The position numbers and the translations under genes were made by a program. A stretch of 64,000 bases of DNA from Roseitranquillus sediminis (GTDB taxonomy: Bacteria; Pseudomonadota; Alphaproteobacteria; Rhodobacterales; Rhodobacteraceae). The stretch lies in assembly GCF_016918935.1 (NCBI RefSeq), contig NZ_JAFFOB010000023.1, positions 1-64,000 on the forward strand, read 5' to 3'. The notes under the pieces are model-generated. The model was given only the letters and a program-made list of their open reading frames with translations. It made no database searches and was not told the DNA's origin. Below are positions 1-7,534 of this stretch, piece by piece (within the stretch, counting starts at the first letter, position 1; every line of letters begins with the position of its first letter).

Positions 1-49
1 GATGCGCTCGCCTCGCGAGTTCATCGCAGCTCAAACCGCAACCGCCTGA

Positions 50-1003
50 GTGTCCGGCGAAACGGGGGCAAGATCAGACGCCATAAACAGAGAGTTCTCA
101 TGCAACCTTTGGTATGAAGATAATACACAACTTACGGTTTCGACCTATGATCAATTCTTCGCTACTGAAGAGCCGACACACGAAGACCCAAGGGCGTTGG
201 AAGCAACGATCTCGTATCTGATTGGCTTCAATCGGGAAGGCGACCAGAAAAGCTACGAGAAGCAGATAATCACACTTATCTTCATTTCTGGCGATACCGG
301 GTCAGCTCGCATTGGCGTAAGGTCCACTGACATTACTTGGCCTACAGGCGTGATTAGTCTTTTGACTTCAGAAATCCTCAAGCTTGAGAAGAAAACTACT
401 GGGAGTAATGCGCCGAAGATGAGGCTTCTCTTGGCTCCCGCTGCGTTCTTTAGAAAAGAGATCCTCGCAGGAATCACAGAGGGAAAAATACTGCGATTAA
501 AGATCGCTGGCCATGTTGGTCTCATCCTGACTCTGTCTATCTCAATGATAGCAATGCTACTCATGATCGGGAGCGTTCGGGCGCCGGCCATCTATGATCC
601 AGCGACAAATGCGCTCATTACGGCAGATGTAGTCCAGCTAGTAGAAGAACACGGTGTAGACAGTGCGGTTGAGATGCTCCGGGCAGGAAGCACATTGAGA
701 GTGGCTGGATTGAGCTTCGCGGACGGCCATAGTCCCTTGGTCGGCGCGGTGTTGGGTCTGATCGAATATGCAGGAAGGGTGTCCGCAGTAGTCGGCTTAG
801 TGACCTTTCTGTATTGTCTTGTGTGCTTTCGTCATGCGCGCGCGCTGGACAGCCATTACTTCGCTCGGATCCTGTTCTCTGGTGATACTCCTCCTCCGAG
901 GCCAAGAGTCTCGGCTAAAGACGGGGTGCTTACCTCAGTCGCATTAGGGGTGACAGGAAGCTTGTTCGCAACTTTGATCATGGGTCTGCTAGGTTTCCCT
1001 TGA
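50..1003 (+). CDS. Hypothetical three-helix membrane protein, AT-richer than its surroundings
   Basis: A 317-residue protein that I do not recognise. It has no signal peptide. Residues 1-150 look soluble and mixed alpha/beta. Hydrophobic segments suitable for membrane helices lie at about 152-175, 243-262 and 294-315, with a soluble loop at about 176-242. It is therefore probably an inner-membrane protein with a cytoplasmic N-terminal domain. The GTG start at 50 directly follows a TGA (47-49) closing a reading frame that is open to the left window edge, so it may be the second gene of an operon. Base composition is near 50 percent GC with many A/T-ending codons, unlike the rest of the window, which suggests recent transfer. 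Function unknown. Confidence 0.6.
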   Translation: MSGETGARSDAINREFSCNLWYEDNTQLTVSTYDQFFATEEPTHEDPRALEATISYLIGFNREGDQKSYEKQIITLIFISGDTGSARIGVRSTDITWPTGVISLLTSEILKLEKKTTGSNAPKMRLLLAPAAFFRKEILAGITEGKILRLKIAGHVGLILTLSISMIAMLLMIGSVRAPAIYDPATNALITADVVQLVEEHGVDSAVEMLRAGSTLRVAGLSFADGHSPLVGAVLGLIEYAGRVSAVVGLVTFLYCLVCFRHARALDSHYFARILFSGDTPPPRPRVSAKDGVLTSVALGVTGSLFATLIMGLLGFP

Positions 1004-1268
1004 TCGTTGTGCGCGAGGAGACAAGATACTTGCCCCCGGCGCTGTCTGCCTTCCGCCCAGCGAGAACGCTCACGACGGAAACGCCCTCGTCCAGCGTCTC
1101 CCCTGGGAGGCCGAAGGCGCTGATCTCCACCGCCTCCCGCGCCTCCGCCGACGCCCGCACCAGCCGCGGAAACCACGCGAGCGGCACCCCGAGCCGCCGC
1201 CCGTCGGAGAGCGCCACCCACAGCCGCTCCGCATCGCACCACGCCGCCGCGATCTCCACCGCCGACAC
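978..1268 (-). CDS. DUF2442 domain protein
   Basis: A 96-residue protein whose first ~72 residues match the DUF2442 pattern: an N-terminal strand around EIAAAWCDAERLWVALSDGR, the segment GVPLAWFPRL, then EISAFGLPGETLDEGVSV ending in VLAGR. The domain has no assigned enzymatic role. In many genomes DUF2442 genes sit beside DUF4160 genes in small accessory, toxin-antitoxin-like pairs; I see no DUF4160 partner here. The C-terminal ~24 residues after LAGR are longer than usual and the stop overlaps the convergent membrane-protein gene by 26 bases. Its upstream side (1,269-1,455) carries tandem and inverted repeats that could be its control region. Confidence 0.75.
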   Translation of the reverse strand: MSAVEIAAAWCDAERLWVALSDGRRLGVPLAWFPRLVRASAEAREAVEISAFGLPGETLDEGVSVVSVLAGRKADSAGGKYLVSSRTTIKGNLADP

Positions 1269-1370
1269 CTCCCGTAGGGCGGGCTTCAGCCCGCCAGCCC
1301 CAACCGGGGACCGGAAGCGCCCGCGCCCCGCGCGCCCCTCATGTTCCCCGAAGGTTCCAAAATGTACATG

Positions 1371-1440
1371 TCATGCAAGACCGGGATTTCTTGCATGAAC
1401 TTGTAAAACCGGGGGTCGAGACTTGCACGAACTTGCAAAA
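1371..1440. repeat. Inverted repeat plus tandem 18-nt repeats upstream of the DUF2442 gene
   Basis: TCATGCAAGA (1371-1380) and TCTTGCATGA (1389-1398) form a perfect 10-bp inverted repeat around an 8-nt spacer. An 18-nt unit starting TTGCA at 1391-1408 recurs at 1423-1440 with two mismatches, exactly 32 nt apart (about three helical turns). TCATGCAAGA occurs again at 1620-1629, over the start codon of the 55-residue peptide gene. The geometry is that of a regulator-binding region for the minus-strand genes. TGC-rich dyads of this kind are known for PhaR-type polyhydroxyalkanoate regulators, but that link is only a suggestion. Confidence 0.5.
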
Positions 1441-1455
1441 ATCCGTGCACCGACC

Positions 1456-1623
1456 CTACCGCCGGCGCTTGCCATCCCGCGGCATCCAGGGGAACCAGAA
1501 GGCCATCCAGGCCTCCATCATCGCCTTCTGCTGCCGGCTCGCCTCCGCCGCCATCTGCCCGCGACCGGCCGAAGTCGCCGTGTTCGCGGCCGAAAGCCAC
1601 GCGCTCATCCATGGATTTTTCAT
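1456..1623 (-). CDS. 55-residue Trp/Met-rich small protein
   Basis: A short gene starting at ATG 1623, preceded by GGAG seven bases upstream. The peptide begins MKNPWMSAWLSAAN, continues through a polar Gln/Arg/Ala helix (about residues 20-36) and ends with an aromatic segment EAWMAFWFPWMP and a basic tail KRRR. It has no signal peptide. The amphipathic, Trp-rich composition resembles small granule- or membrane-surface proteins such as phasin-like factors, but I cannot assign a family. The start codon overlaps a third copy of the decamer found twice in the repeat block downstream, suggesting shared regulation. A longer in-frame start at 1668 exists but lacks a ribosome-binding site. Real-gene status is plausible rather than certain. 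Confidence 0.45.
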   Translation of the reverse strand: MKNPWMSAWLSAANTATSAGRGQMAAEASRQQKAMMEAWMAFWFPWMPRDGKRRR

Positions 1624-1761
1624 GCAAGACTCCAGTATCCTGCGGAGCACCGGCCCCGCTTCGAGCACGATAACGCGTAGCCACCGCCGGCGGTTGCGAC
1701 ATCGTTAACCCTCTGGAACTAAGACAAATCTTGGCGACATCCGCCGCCCGGAGGACGTTTC

Positions 1762-2094
1762 TTGCTCATCCCGCTGGCCCTCTTCGCCGTTCTTGCAACT
1801 CCAGCCGAGGCGCAGGCCGCACACTGCGACGCCCGCGCAACGCTCGCCGGCCGGATCATGGAACTGCGCCAGAACCGCACCCCCCGCGAGGACGTCGCGC
1901 TGCTGGCCGGCGAGACAGCCGACCCCGCCCTCGCCGCCAACCTCATCGCCCGCGCCTACGCCGAAGCGCCGGGGCAGGGGGCCGACGCACGCGCAGCACA
2001 AAGCTTCCACTTCGCCGCCCGCGTGCATGAGGAATGCATCCTGGGCAACTCACTGGCCACAAAGGGGGAATTCAGGTCTGTCCGCCGCCGTTGA
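1762..2094 (+). CDS. Small secreted hypothetical protein
   Basis: A 110-residue protein read from a TTG start at 1762, chosen because GGAGGA lies six bases upstream. Residues 1-19 form a signal peptide (MLIPLALFAVLATPAEAQA, cleavage near AEAQA-AHC). The mature part is helical, with two cysteines (AHCDA and HEECI) that could form a disulfide, so a periplasmic location is likely. The last ~20 residues are basic (KGEFRSVRRR) and their codons overlap the 3' end of the convergent SDR gene by 23 bases. I recognise no named family. Confidence rests on the signal peptide and ribosome-binding site. Confidence 0.5.
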   Translation: MLIPLALFAVLATPAEAQAAHCDARATLAGRIMELRQNRTPREDVALLAGETADPALAANLIARAYAEAPGQGADARAAQSFHFAARVHEECILGNSLATKGEFRSVRRR

Positions 2095-2800
2095 CCGCGA
2101 TCATCTGCCCGGTGACGAAGCGCCCGCCCTCGCCGGCGAGGAAGCCGACGATGCCCGCGATGTCCTCCGGATCGCCCTTGTGTCCAAGCGGCACCGGCGC
2201 CTCGCCCCCCGGCGCCTCGTCTTCCTTCCGGATCGGACCGGGAGAGATGGCGTTGACGGTGACGCCATGTGGCCCAAGCTCTTTCGCCAGCGCCTTGGTC
2301 AGCCCCCAGACGCCGTGCTTTGCGGCCGAGATCGGCGCACCCTCGAAATAGCCGTGCATCGCCTTCATTCCGGTCATGCCGATGATCCGCCCCCAGCCGC
2401 GCTCCACCATCGCCGGAGCGAAGGCGCGGCAGGTGAGGAACGAGGCGTCGAGGTCAAGGGCTAGCACCTTGCGCCAGTCCTCAAAGGTGTTCTCGAGGAA
2501 TGGCTTGTGGGGGCGGACGGCCGCGTTGTTGACGAGGATGTCGACTGCGCCGAAGCGCTCCACCGCTTCGCGGGAAATGCGCGCGACGTCCTCGGCCCGG
2601 CTCACGTCGCCCATCGCGACGAGGGTCCCGGCGCCGGTGGCCGAAGCGGCCTCGGCCGTCGCACCGCAGGCTGCGCGGTCGGATGAGCCGTTGACGATGA
2701 CGTTGCACCCCCGCCGGGCGAGCTCCAGCACGATCGAACGGCCGATGTTGCGGCCGGAGCCCGAGACGAAAGCCGTCTTTCCTGCGAGATCCCGTTCCAT
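2072..2800 (-). CDS. SDR-family oxidoreductase with altered active site
   Basis: A 242-residue short-chain dehydrogenase/reductase. Near the N-terminus it has the nucleotide-binding loop SGSGRNIGRSI (variant of TGxxxGIG), the NNAAV motif near residue 85, and the C-terminal TGQMIAVNGGG typical of FabG-like members. At the active site the usual YxxxK reads ISAAK, so the catalytic Tyr is Ile, and the usual Ser region reads IIGMTGMKA with Thr instead. Either catalysis is altered or another residue, such as the Tyr of HGYFEG, substitutes. The start at 2800 shares its A with the TGA of the upstream crotonase gene (TGATG), implying translational coupling; an ATG at 2815 is the alternative. It is the last gene of the CoA operon, where it would oxidise or reduce a hydroxyacyl/ketoacyl-CoA intermediate. 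Confidence 0.85.
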   Translation of the reverse strand: MERDLAGKTAFVSGSGRNIGRSIVLELARRGCNVIVNGSSDRAACGATAEAASATGAGTLVAMGDVSRAEDVARISREAVERFGAVDILVNNAAVRPHKPFLENTFEDWRKVLALDLDASFLTCRAFAPAMVERGWGRIIGMTGMKAMHGYFEGAPISAAKHGVWGLTKALAKELGPHGVTVNAISPGPIRKEDEAPGGEAPVPLGHKGDPEDIAGIVGFLAGEGGRFVTGQMIAVNGGGQT

Positions 2801-3594
2801 CACGTCCCTGTCCATTGCGGTGGCCGCTTGGCGAGGAACGCCTCCATGCCTTCGCGGAAGTCGTTGCTGTTGTAGCAGAGCCGGACCAGATCCTCGCCGG
2901 CGCCCTTGGGCATCCGCACCTGGAGCCGCAGAAAAGCCGTCTTGGCCGCTTGCAGTGTCAGAGGCGCCATCGAGGCGAGATGCCGGGCGAGTTCGTCGGC
3001 CCGTGTCATCAGCGCGTCGTGATCAGGCAGGATCTCGGTGAGGAGGCCCAGGGCCAGCGCCTCGTCGGCCTGCATCAGTCGCGCGGTGAAGATGAGCTCC
3101 TTCGCGCGGGCACTGCCGATCAGGTCCTTCAGACGCGCGAAGTTGTTCATGGAGAGCGTGTTGCCGAGCGTGCGGGCGACCGGATAGCCGATGCGCGTGC
3201 TGGCGGCGCCGATCCGCAAGTCGCAGCAGGCAGCGATTGCGGCGCCGCCGCCGGTGCAGGCACCCGATATGGCGGCAAGGGTCGGCTGCCGCACCGTTTC
3301 GACAGCCTCGAGCACCCGGTCGATCCGCGCCTCGTAGTCGAAGACGTCCTTCTCGGTCTTGAAAGCCCGAAATTGCGAGATGTCGGTGCCGGCGGCGAAG
3401 GCCTTCTCGCCCGCGCCAGTGATCACCAGCGCCTTCAGCGTCTTTGACCCGTTGGCGCCCTCGCAGATCTCGGCCAGCCGCTCGTACATCGCGAAGGTCA
3501 TCGAGTTGCGGGCATGCGGGCGGTTGAGGGTGATCCAGCCGATGCCGTCCCGCTCCTCGTAGAGCAGTTCGTCTGCGTGATCGGTGTCCGTCAT
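2800..3594 (-). CDS. Crotonase-fold (enoyl-CoA hydratase/isomerase family) protein 1
   Basis: A 264-residue crotonase-superfamily protein. The start at 3594 has AGGAGG just upstream; an in-frame 37-residue extension overlaps the previous gene and was rejected. The oxyanion-hole features are present: AGTDIS around residue 68 and ISGACTGGGAAIA around 110. In classical hydratases two glutamates follow (GGGxEL and QPE), but here those positions read GGGAAIA and GYPVART, so both acids are missing. It therefore probably does not perform standard water addition to enoyl-CoA; isomerase, hydrolase or decarboxylase chemistry on an acyl-CoA is possible. It lies between a second crotonase and the SDR in a tight operon with a class III CoA-transferase. 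Confidence 0.88.
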   Translation of the reverse strand: MTDTDHADELLYEERDGIGWITLNRPHARNSMTFAMYERLAEICEGANGSKTLKALVITGAGEKAFAAGTDISQFRAFKTEKDVFDYEARIDRVLEAVETVRQPTLAAISGACTGGGAAIAACCDLRIGAASTRIGYPVARTLGNTLSMNNFARLKDLIGSARAKELIFTARLMQADEALALGLLTEILPDHDALMTRADELARHLASMAPLTLQAAKTAFLRLQVRMPKGAGEDLVRLCYNSNDFREGMEAFLAKRPPQWTGT

Positions 3595-3605
3595 GAACGG
3601 CCCTC

Positions 3606-4391
3606 CTAGTGCCCGGTGAAGACCGGCTTGCGCTTTTCGGCGAAGGCGCGGCGGCCCTCGGCATAGTCGTTGCTCTCGAAGCAGTCCTGCACGAGCCGGT
3701 CGCAAAGCGCGAGGTCGCGCTCGCTCTCCGGTTTCAGTGCCTCGTGGACCGACTGCTTGATCGCCTTCATCGTCAGCGGCGCATTGTCCACGATGGTCCG
3801 GGCGATCTCCAGCGTCTTCGCCTCCAGCTCGTCGTGCGGGACCACGCGATTGACGAGGCCCATCGCCAGCGCCTCCTCGGCCGTGAAGCGGCGTGCGGTG
3901 AAGAAGATCTCCTTGGCATAGGCCGGTCCCACGAGGTCCATCACGCGGCGCACGCGGACGAAGTCATAGCCGAGGGCGAGCCTGGCGGCCGGGATCGCGA
4001 ACTGCGCCCGGTCGCTCGCGATGCGCATGTCGGCGCAGACGGCAAGGTTGGTGCCGCCGCCGATGCAGTAGCCCTGGATCATCGCGACGGTGGGCTTGGG
4101 CGAGGTCAGGACCGCCTGGTAGGCGCCCTCGGTCGCGTCGTTGTAGCGGGCGACCGCGTCGGCCTCGGCGCGCTCGTCGTCGAACTTCGAAATGTCGGCG
4201 CCAGAGACGAAGGACTTTTCACCGGCGCCGGCGATGATGATGACGCGCACGTCGTCGTCCGAAGCGAAGTCGCCCATGATGTCGATGGCGGCCAGCCACA
4301 TGTCGAGCGACACGGCGTTGTGCCGCTCAGGATTGTTGAAGATCATCCAGCCGAACCCGTCGGCCTTCTTCGCGATCATCTTATCGGTCAT
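3606..4391 (-). CDS. Crotonase-fold (enoyl-CoA hydratase/isomerase family) protein 2
   Basis: A 261-residue crotonase-superfamily protein in the cytoplasm. It has the acyl-CoA binding segment SGADISKFDDE and the oxyanion-hole stretch IQGYCIGGGTNLAV. The two catalytic glutamates of enoyl-CoA hydratases are replaced: GGGTNLA has Asn, and FAIPAARLALGY has Ala where QPE is expected. The C-terminal trimerisation region (NDYAEGRRAFAEKRKPVF) is intact and the length is normal. GAGGAG lies nine bases before the ATG. Only 11 bases separate it from the next crotonase gene, and the two are similar, indicating an old duplication. It likely acts on the CoA ester made by the upstream CoA-transferase; the substrate is unknown. 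Confidence 0.88.
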   Translation of the reverse strand: MTDKMIAKKADGFGWMIFNNPERHNAVSLDMWLAAIDIMGDFASDDDVRVIIIAGAGEKSFVSGADISKFDDERAEADAVARYNDATEGAYQAVLTSPKPTVAMIQGYCIGGGTNLAVCADMRIASDRAQFAIPAARLALGYDFVRVRRVMDLVGPAYAKEIFFTARRFTAEEALAMGLVNRVVPHDELEAKTLEIARTIVDNAPLTMKAIKQSVHEALKPESERDLALCDRLVQDCFESNDYAEGRRAFAEKRKPVFTGH

Positions 4392-4415
4392 CAGTGGCGT
4401 CTCCTCACGCGTCGT

Positions 4416-5612
4416 TCAGACGACGCCGTTCTCGTGGAAGCGGGCAATCTCTTCCTCGCCGTAGCCGAACTCGGCCAGGATCTCGTCGGTGTGTTCGCCG
4501 CATTCCGGCGGCGGCACCGCGATCCCGCTCTCGGTGCGGCTCATCCTCACGGGCTGCGCCACGAGGTCGATCTTGCGGTCGAGCGCCGGCGATTGGACCG
4601 ACCAGGACATTCCGAGATGCTGCACCTGCGGATCGGCGAACATCTCGTCGATCGTGTAGATCGGGCCGCAGGGCACGCCAGCCTCGTTGAAGATGTCGAC
4701 CCATTCCTGCGAGGTCTTCTGCGCCGTCTTCTCGCCGATGGCGGCGTTCAGCGCCTTGCGGTTTTTCGACCGCGCGGCGCCGTCTGCATAATCGGGGTCG
4801 CCGATCAGTTCCTCGGCCTCGATCGCGCGGCAGAGCCGCTCCCATATCCGCTGGCCCGTCGCGGCGATGTTGATGTGGCCGTCGGCGGTGGCGAAGACGC
4901 CGGTGGGGATGCTGGTCGGATGGTCGTTGCCGGCCTGCCTCGCGACCTCGCCATCCATCAGCCAGCGGGCTGCCTGGAAGTCCAGCATCGCGATCTGCGC
5001 CTGCAGGAGCGAGGTGTGCACCCACTGACCCTCCCCCGACTGCTCGCGCTCTAGGAGCGCGACCATGATGCCGTTCGCGGTGAAGAGCCCGGCGGTCAGA
5101 TCGGCGATCGGGACACCAACGCGGACCGGCCCCTGGCCCGGCAGACCAGTGATCGACATGAGCCCGCCCATGCCCTGCGCGATCTGGTCGAAGCCGGGGC
5201 GGCGTGCGTAGGGTCCGTCCTGCCCGAAGCCAGAGATCGAGGCGTAGACGAGGCGCGGGTTGATCTTGCTAAGCTCTTCATAGTCGATCCCGAGCCGCTT
5301 TTTCACGTCCGGGCGGAAGTTTTCGAGCAGCACGTCCGCCTTCTCGACCAGGCGCAGGAGCACCTCGCGCCCTTCCGGCGCCTTGAGGTTCAGCGTGAGG
5401 CTGCGCTTGTTACGGTGGAGGTTCTGGAAGTCCGAGCCGTGGCGCGGGCCACCAGGACCGTCGCCCCCCTCGATCGCCGGCGGCATCTCCACCCGGATGA
5501 CGTTCGCGCCCCAGTCGGCCAGTTGACGGGCGCAGGTCGGGCCGGAGCGTACGCGGCTGAGGTCCAGGACGGTGAAGCGGGACAGCGCCGTTGCGGCGGG
5601 CTTGAATGACAC
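4416..5612 (-). CDS. CaiB/BaiF (class III) CoA-transferase
   Basis: A 398-residue family III CoA-transferase, which moves CoA between acyl groups and so activates carboxylates. It shows the family N-terminus TVLDLSRVRSGPTCARQLADWGANVIRVE, the HRNKRSLTLNLK segment, LLENFRPDV and GFGQDGPY. The putative catalytic Asp lies in VPIADLTAGLF near residue 170. The GTG at 5612 is preferred because GGGAGG lies seven bases upstream; a longer reading frame to 5696 would run into the operator region. It is the first gene of the four-gene minus-strand CoA operon and divergent from the GntR regulator. Next to a TTT transporter it is the obvious activating enzyme for the imported acid. Confidence 0.9.
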   Translation of the reverse strand: MSFKPAATALSRFTVLDLSRVRSGPTCARQLADWGANVIRVEMPPAIEGGDGPGGPRHGSDFQNLHRNKRSLTLNLKAPEGREVLLRLVEKADVLLENFRPDVKKRLGIDYEELSKINPRLVYASISGFGQDGPYARRPGFDQIAQGMGGLMSITGLPGQGPVRVGVPIADLTAGLFTANGIMVALLEREQSGEGQWVHTSLLQAQIAMLDFQAARWLMDGEVARQAGNDHPTSIPTGVFATADGHINIAATGQRIWERLCRAIEAEELIGDPDYADGAARSKNRKALNAAIGEKTAQKTSQEWVDIFNEAGVPCGPIYTIDEMFADPQVQHLGMSWSVQSPALDRKIDLVAQPVRMSRTESGIAVPPPECGEHTDEILAEFGYGEEEIARFHENGVV

Positions 5613-5645
5613 GGCCGATCCTCCCTTGGGTTTTGGGGAGAGTGC

Positions 5646-5697
5646 GTCAACGGCACGAAGATTGTCAACAACATGCAGTCTGAAAACCGTTGACAAC
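5646..5697. promoter_or_regulatory. Divergent control region with two inverted repeats (CoA operon / GntR gene)
   Basis: The 113-bp gap between the CoA-transferase and the GntR-type regulator contains TTGTCAAC (5662-5669) matched by GTTGACAA (5689-5696), and GTCAACGG (5646-5653) matched by CCGTTGAC (5687-5694). The right-hand arms overlap, so one half-site pairs with two left-hand partners. TTGACA within the right arm could also serve as a -35 element. GntR/FCD regulators commonly bind short dyads in such divergent gaps, so this is the likely operator for the adjacent regulator. Confidence 0.5.
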
Positions 5698-5725
5698 GTC
5701 CCATCCGAAGCGGGAGAGTTGGCGC

Positions 5726-6400
5726 ATGTCGAGCGAAAGCATCCTCGAGGCGATCTCGCAACGCCGCAGTCAGTCCCTGACGGCGCTGGTGCGTGACGAG
5801 TTGGAGCGGCTGATCCTGAGCGGCGAACTCAGGGGGGGCGAGCGCCTCAACGAGGCTGCGCTCGCCTCTCGGCTTGGGGTCAGTCGCGGCCCCGTGCGCG
5901 AGGCGGTACGCCTGCTCGAGCGCGACGGCCTGGCGACCAGCGTCATCAACCAGGGCGCCTTCGTGCGCCAGGTCTCGATCGAGGAAGCATCCGAGCTCTA
6001 CGACCTCCGCGCCGTGGTGGTCGGCTATGCCTGCGGCCGCCTGGCGGAGCGGATCACGCACGAGGAGGAGCATGAGCTCGAGGTGCTGGTCGACGCGATG
6101 GACGAGGCTGCGGAAAACGAGGCGCCGGAGGATTATTATTCGCTGAACCTCACGTTCCATGACAGGATCATGGAGGTGTCGGCCTGCCCACGTTCGACGC
6201 TGCTCTACCGGTCCATCGTGAAGGAGGCGCACCTCTTCCGGCGGCGCGCGCTAACTTCTGCAGACGCGATGCGCGAATCGAACGCCGAGCATCGGCGCAT
6301 CGTTGCCTCGTTGAAGCGGCGGGATGCGGAGGCGGCGCGCGAGGCGGCAGAGCGCCACCACATCAGCGGCAAGCGCAGGTGGCTGAGGACGATGGACTGA
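5726..6400 (+). CDS. GntR-family regulator, FCD subfamily
   Basis: A 224-residue transcription factor. Residues ~15-80 form the GntR winged helix (LTALVRDELERLILSGELRGG, then LASRLGVSRGPVREAVRLLE). The C-terminal all-helical FCD domain includes LYDLRAVVVGYACGRLA, LNLTFHDRIMEVS and EHRRIVASLKRRDAEAA, with the Asp/His residues that usually bind a metal and a carboxylate effector. The ATG at 5726 is chosen over TTG 5690, which falls inside the operator dyad. It lies between the divergent CoA operon and the TTT transporter genes, so it probably controls both in response to the imported acid or its CoA ester. Confidence 0.9.
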   Translation: MSSESILEAISQRRSQSLTALVRDELERLILSGELRGGERLNEAALASRLGVSRGPVREAVRLLERDGLATSVINQGAFVRQVSIEEASELYDLRAVVVGYACGRLAERITHEEEHELEVLVDAMDEAAENEAPEDYYSLNLTFHDRIMEVSACPRSTLLYRSIVKEAHLFRRRALTSADAMRESNAEHRRIVASLKRRDAEAAREAAERHHISGKRRWLRTMD

Positions 6401-6484
6401 CGAAATGCCGGCGGTGCGGACGGCAAGATCGGAGAGATGCGACACCGGATCCGCACGAAACCAGAAACTCAAGGGAGGATGAAG

Positions 6485-7474
6485 ATGATCGGAATGACCG
6501 GAAAGGCTTGGAGCCTCATCAAGGCCGGCGCCATGGCGGGAGTCGTCGCCGCGCCGCTGGCGCTGCCGCAGCAGGCGGCGGCGCAGGAGGACTACCCCAG
6601 CGAACAGCTCGAATGGACGATCGCCTTCGGGCCGGGCGGCGGCAACGACATCATGTCCCGCACGATCGTCGACATCCTGCAGAAGTACGACATCTATCCG
6701 GCCGAAATCGCGGTCGAAAACCGTGCGGGCGGCAGTGGCGCTGTTGGCTGGGGGTATCTCTACTCGCAGGCGGGCAATCCCTACGCCATCTCGACGACAA
6801 GCGGCAGCTACATCACCACGCCGCTGCAGGCCGACACGCCTTGGGGCCCGAGCGACTTCACGCCGGTCGCGCTCCTCGCGTCGGACGACCTCGTGCTGCT
6901 GGTCAACGGCGACTCTGAAATCGACAGCTTCGAGGAGTTCATCGAGAGCGCGCGCGAGAACCCGCCGACGATCGGCGGCATCGGCACCATCAACGTCGAC
7001 TTCATCGTCGCCAAGATCCTGTCGGATCAGGCTGACTTCGACTTTGACTACGTGTCGTTCAACGATGCAGGCGAGATGAACACGGCCCTCCTCTCCGACG
7101 CGCTCGACGCGATGATGGCGAACCCGGCCGAGATCCTCGGCCTCGTCGAGTCGGGCGACATGAAGGCACTGGCCTTCAGCGGCGACACACCGCCCAGCGC
7201 GCTGGGCGACGTGCCCACTATGGCCGAATCCGGCTACGAGATCGGCGTATCTCTTCCGCGTGGACTGATCCTCGCACCGGACGTCTCGGAAGAGGCGCAG
7301 AACTGGTGGATCGAGGCGATGAAGCAGGTCGTCGAGACCGAGGAGTGGAAGAACTACATCGAGACGAACCAGCTGACGGAAAACATCCAGTACGGCGACG
7401 AGTTCGAAGAGACGATCCTCAGCACACAGGAGAACTTCGAGACGATCCTCCGGGAGCAGGGCGTCATCGACTGA
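6485..7474 (+). CDS. tctC: TTT transporter periplasmic substrate-binding protein (TctC/Bug family)
   Basis: A 329-residue solute receptor. Residues 1-34 form a signal peptide ending in PQQAAAQ, followed by a mature N-terminus with WTIAFGPGGGNDIMSR, the Bug-family loop that binds the carboxylate (usually PxxPGGxxD). VENRAGGSGAVGW and a C-terminal GISLPRGL-like segment (GVSLPRGLILAP) also fit. The second ATG at 6485 is chosen because AGGGAGG sits seven bases upstream. It delivers a carboxylate to TctBA, encoded directly downstream. Bug proteins bind many organic acids and the ligand cannot be read from sequence. Confidence 0.9.
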   Translation: MIGMTGKAWSLIKAGAMAGVVAAPLALPQQAAAQEDYPSEQLEWTIAFGPGGGNDIMSRTIVDILQKYDIYPAEIAVENRAGGSGAVGWGYLYSQAGNPYAISTTSGSYITTPLQADTPWGPSDFTPVALLASDDLVLLVNGDSEIDSFEEFIESARENPPTIGGIGTINVDFIVAKILSDQADFDFDYVSFNDAGEMNTALLSDALDAMMANPAEILGLVESGDMKALAFSGDTPPSALGDVPTMAESGYEIGVSLPRGLILAPDVSEEAQNWWIEAMKQVVETEEWKNYIETNQLTENIQYGDEFEETILSTQENFETILREQGVID

Positions 7475-7534
7475 TCTTCAAGACAAGCGAACCGGCGGCA
7501 TGACGCCGCCGGTCATTCTGGGGAAAAGCGTCAG

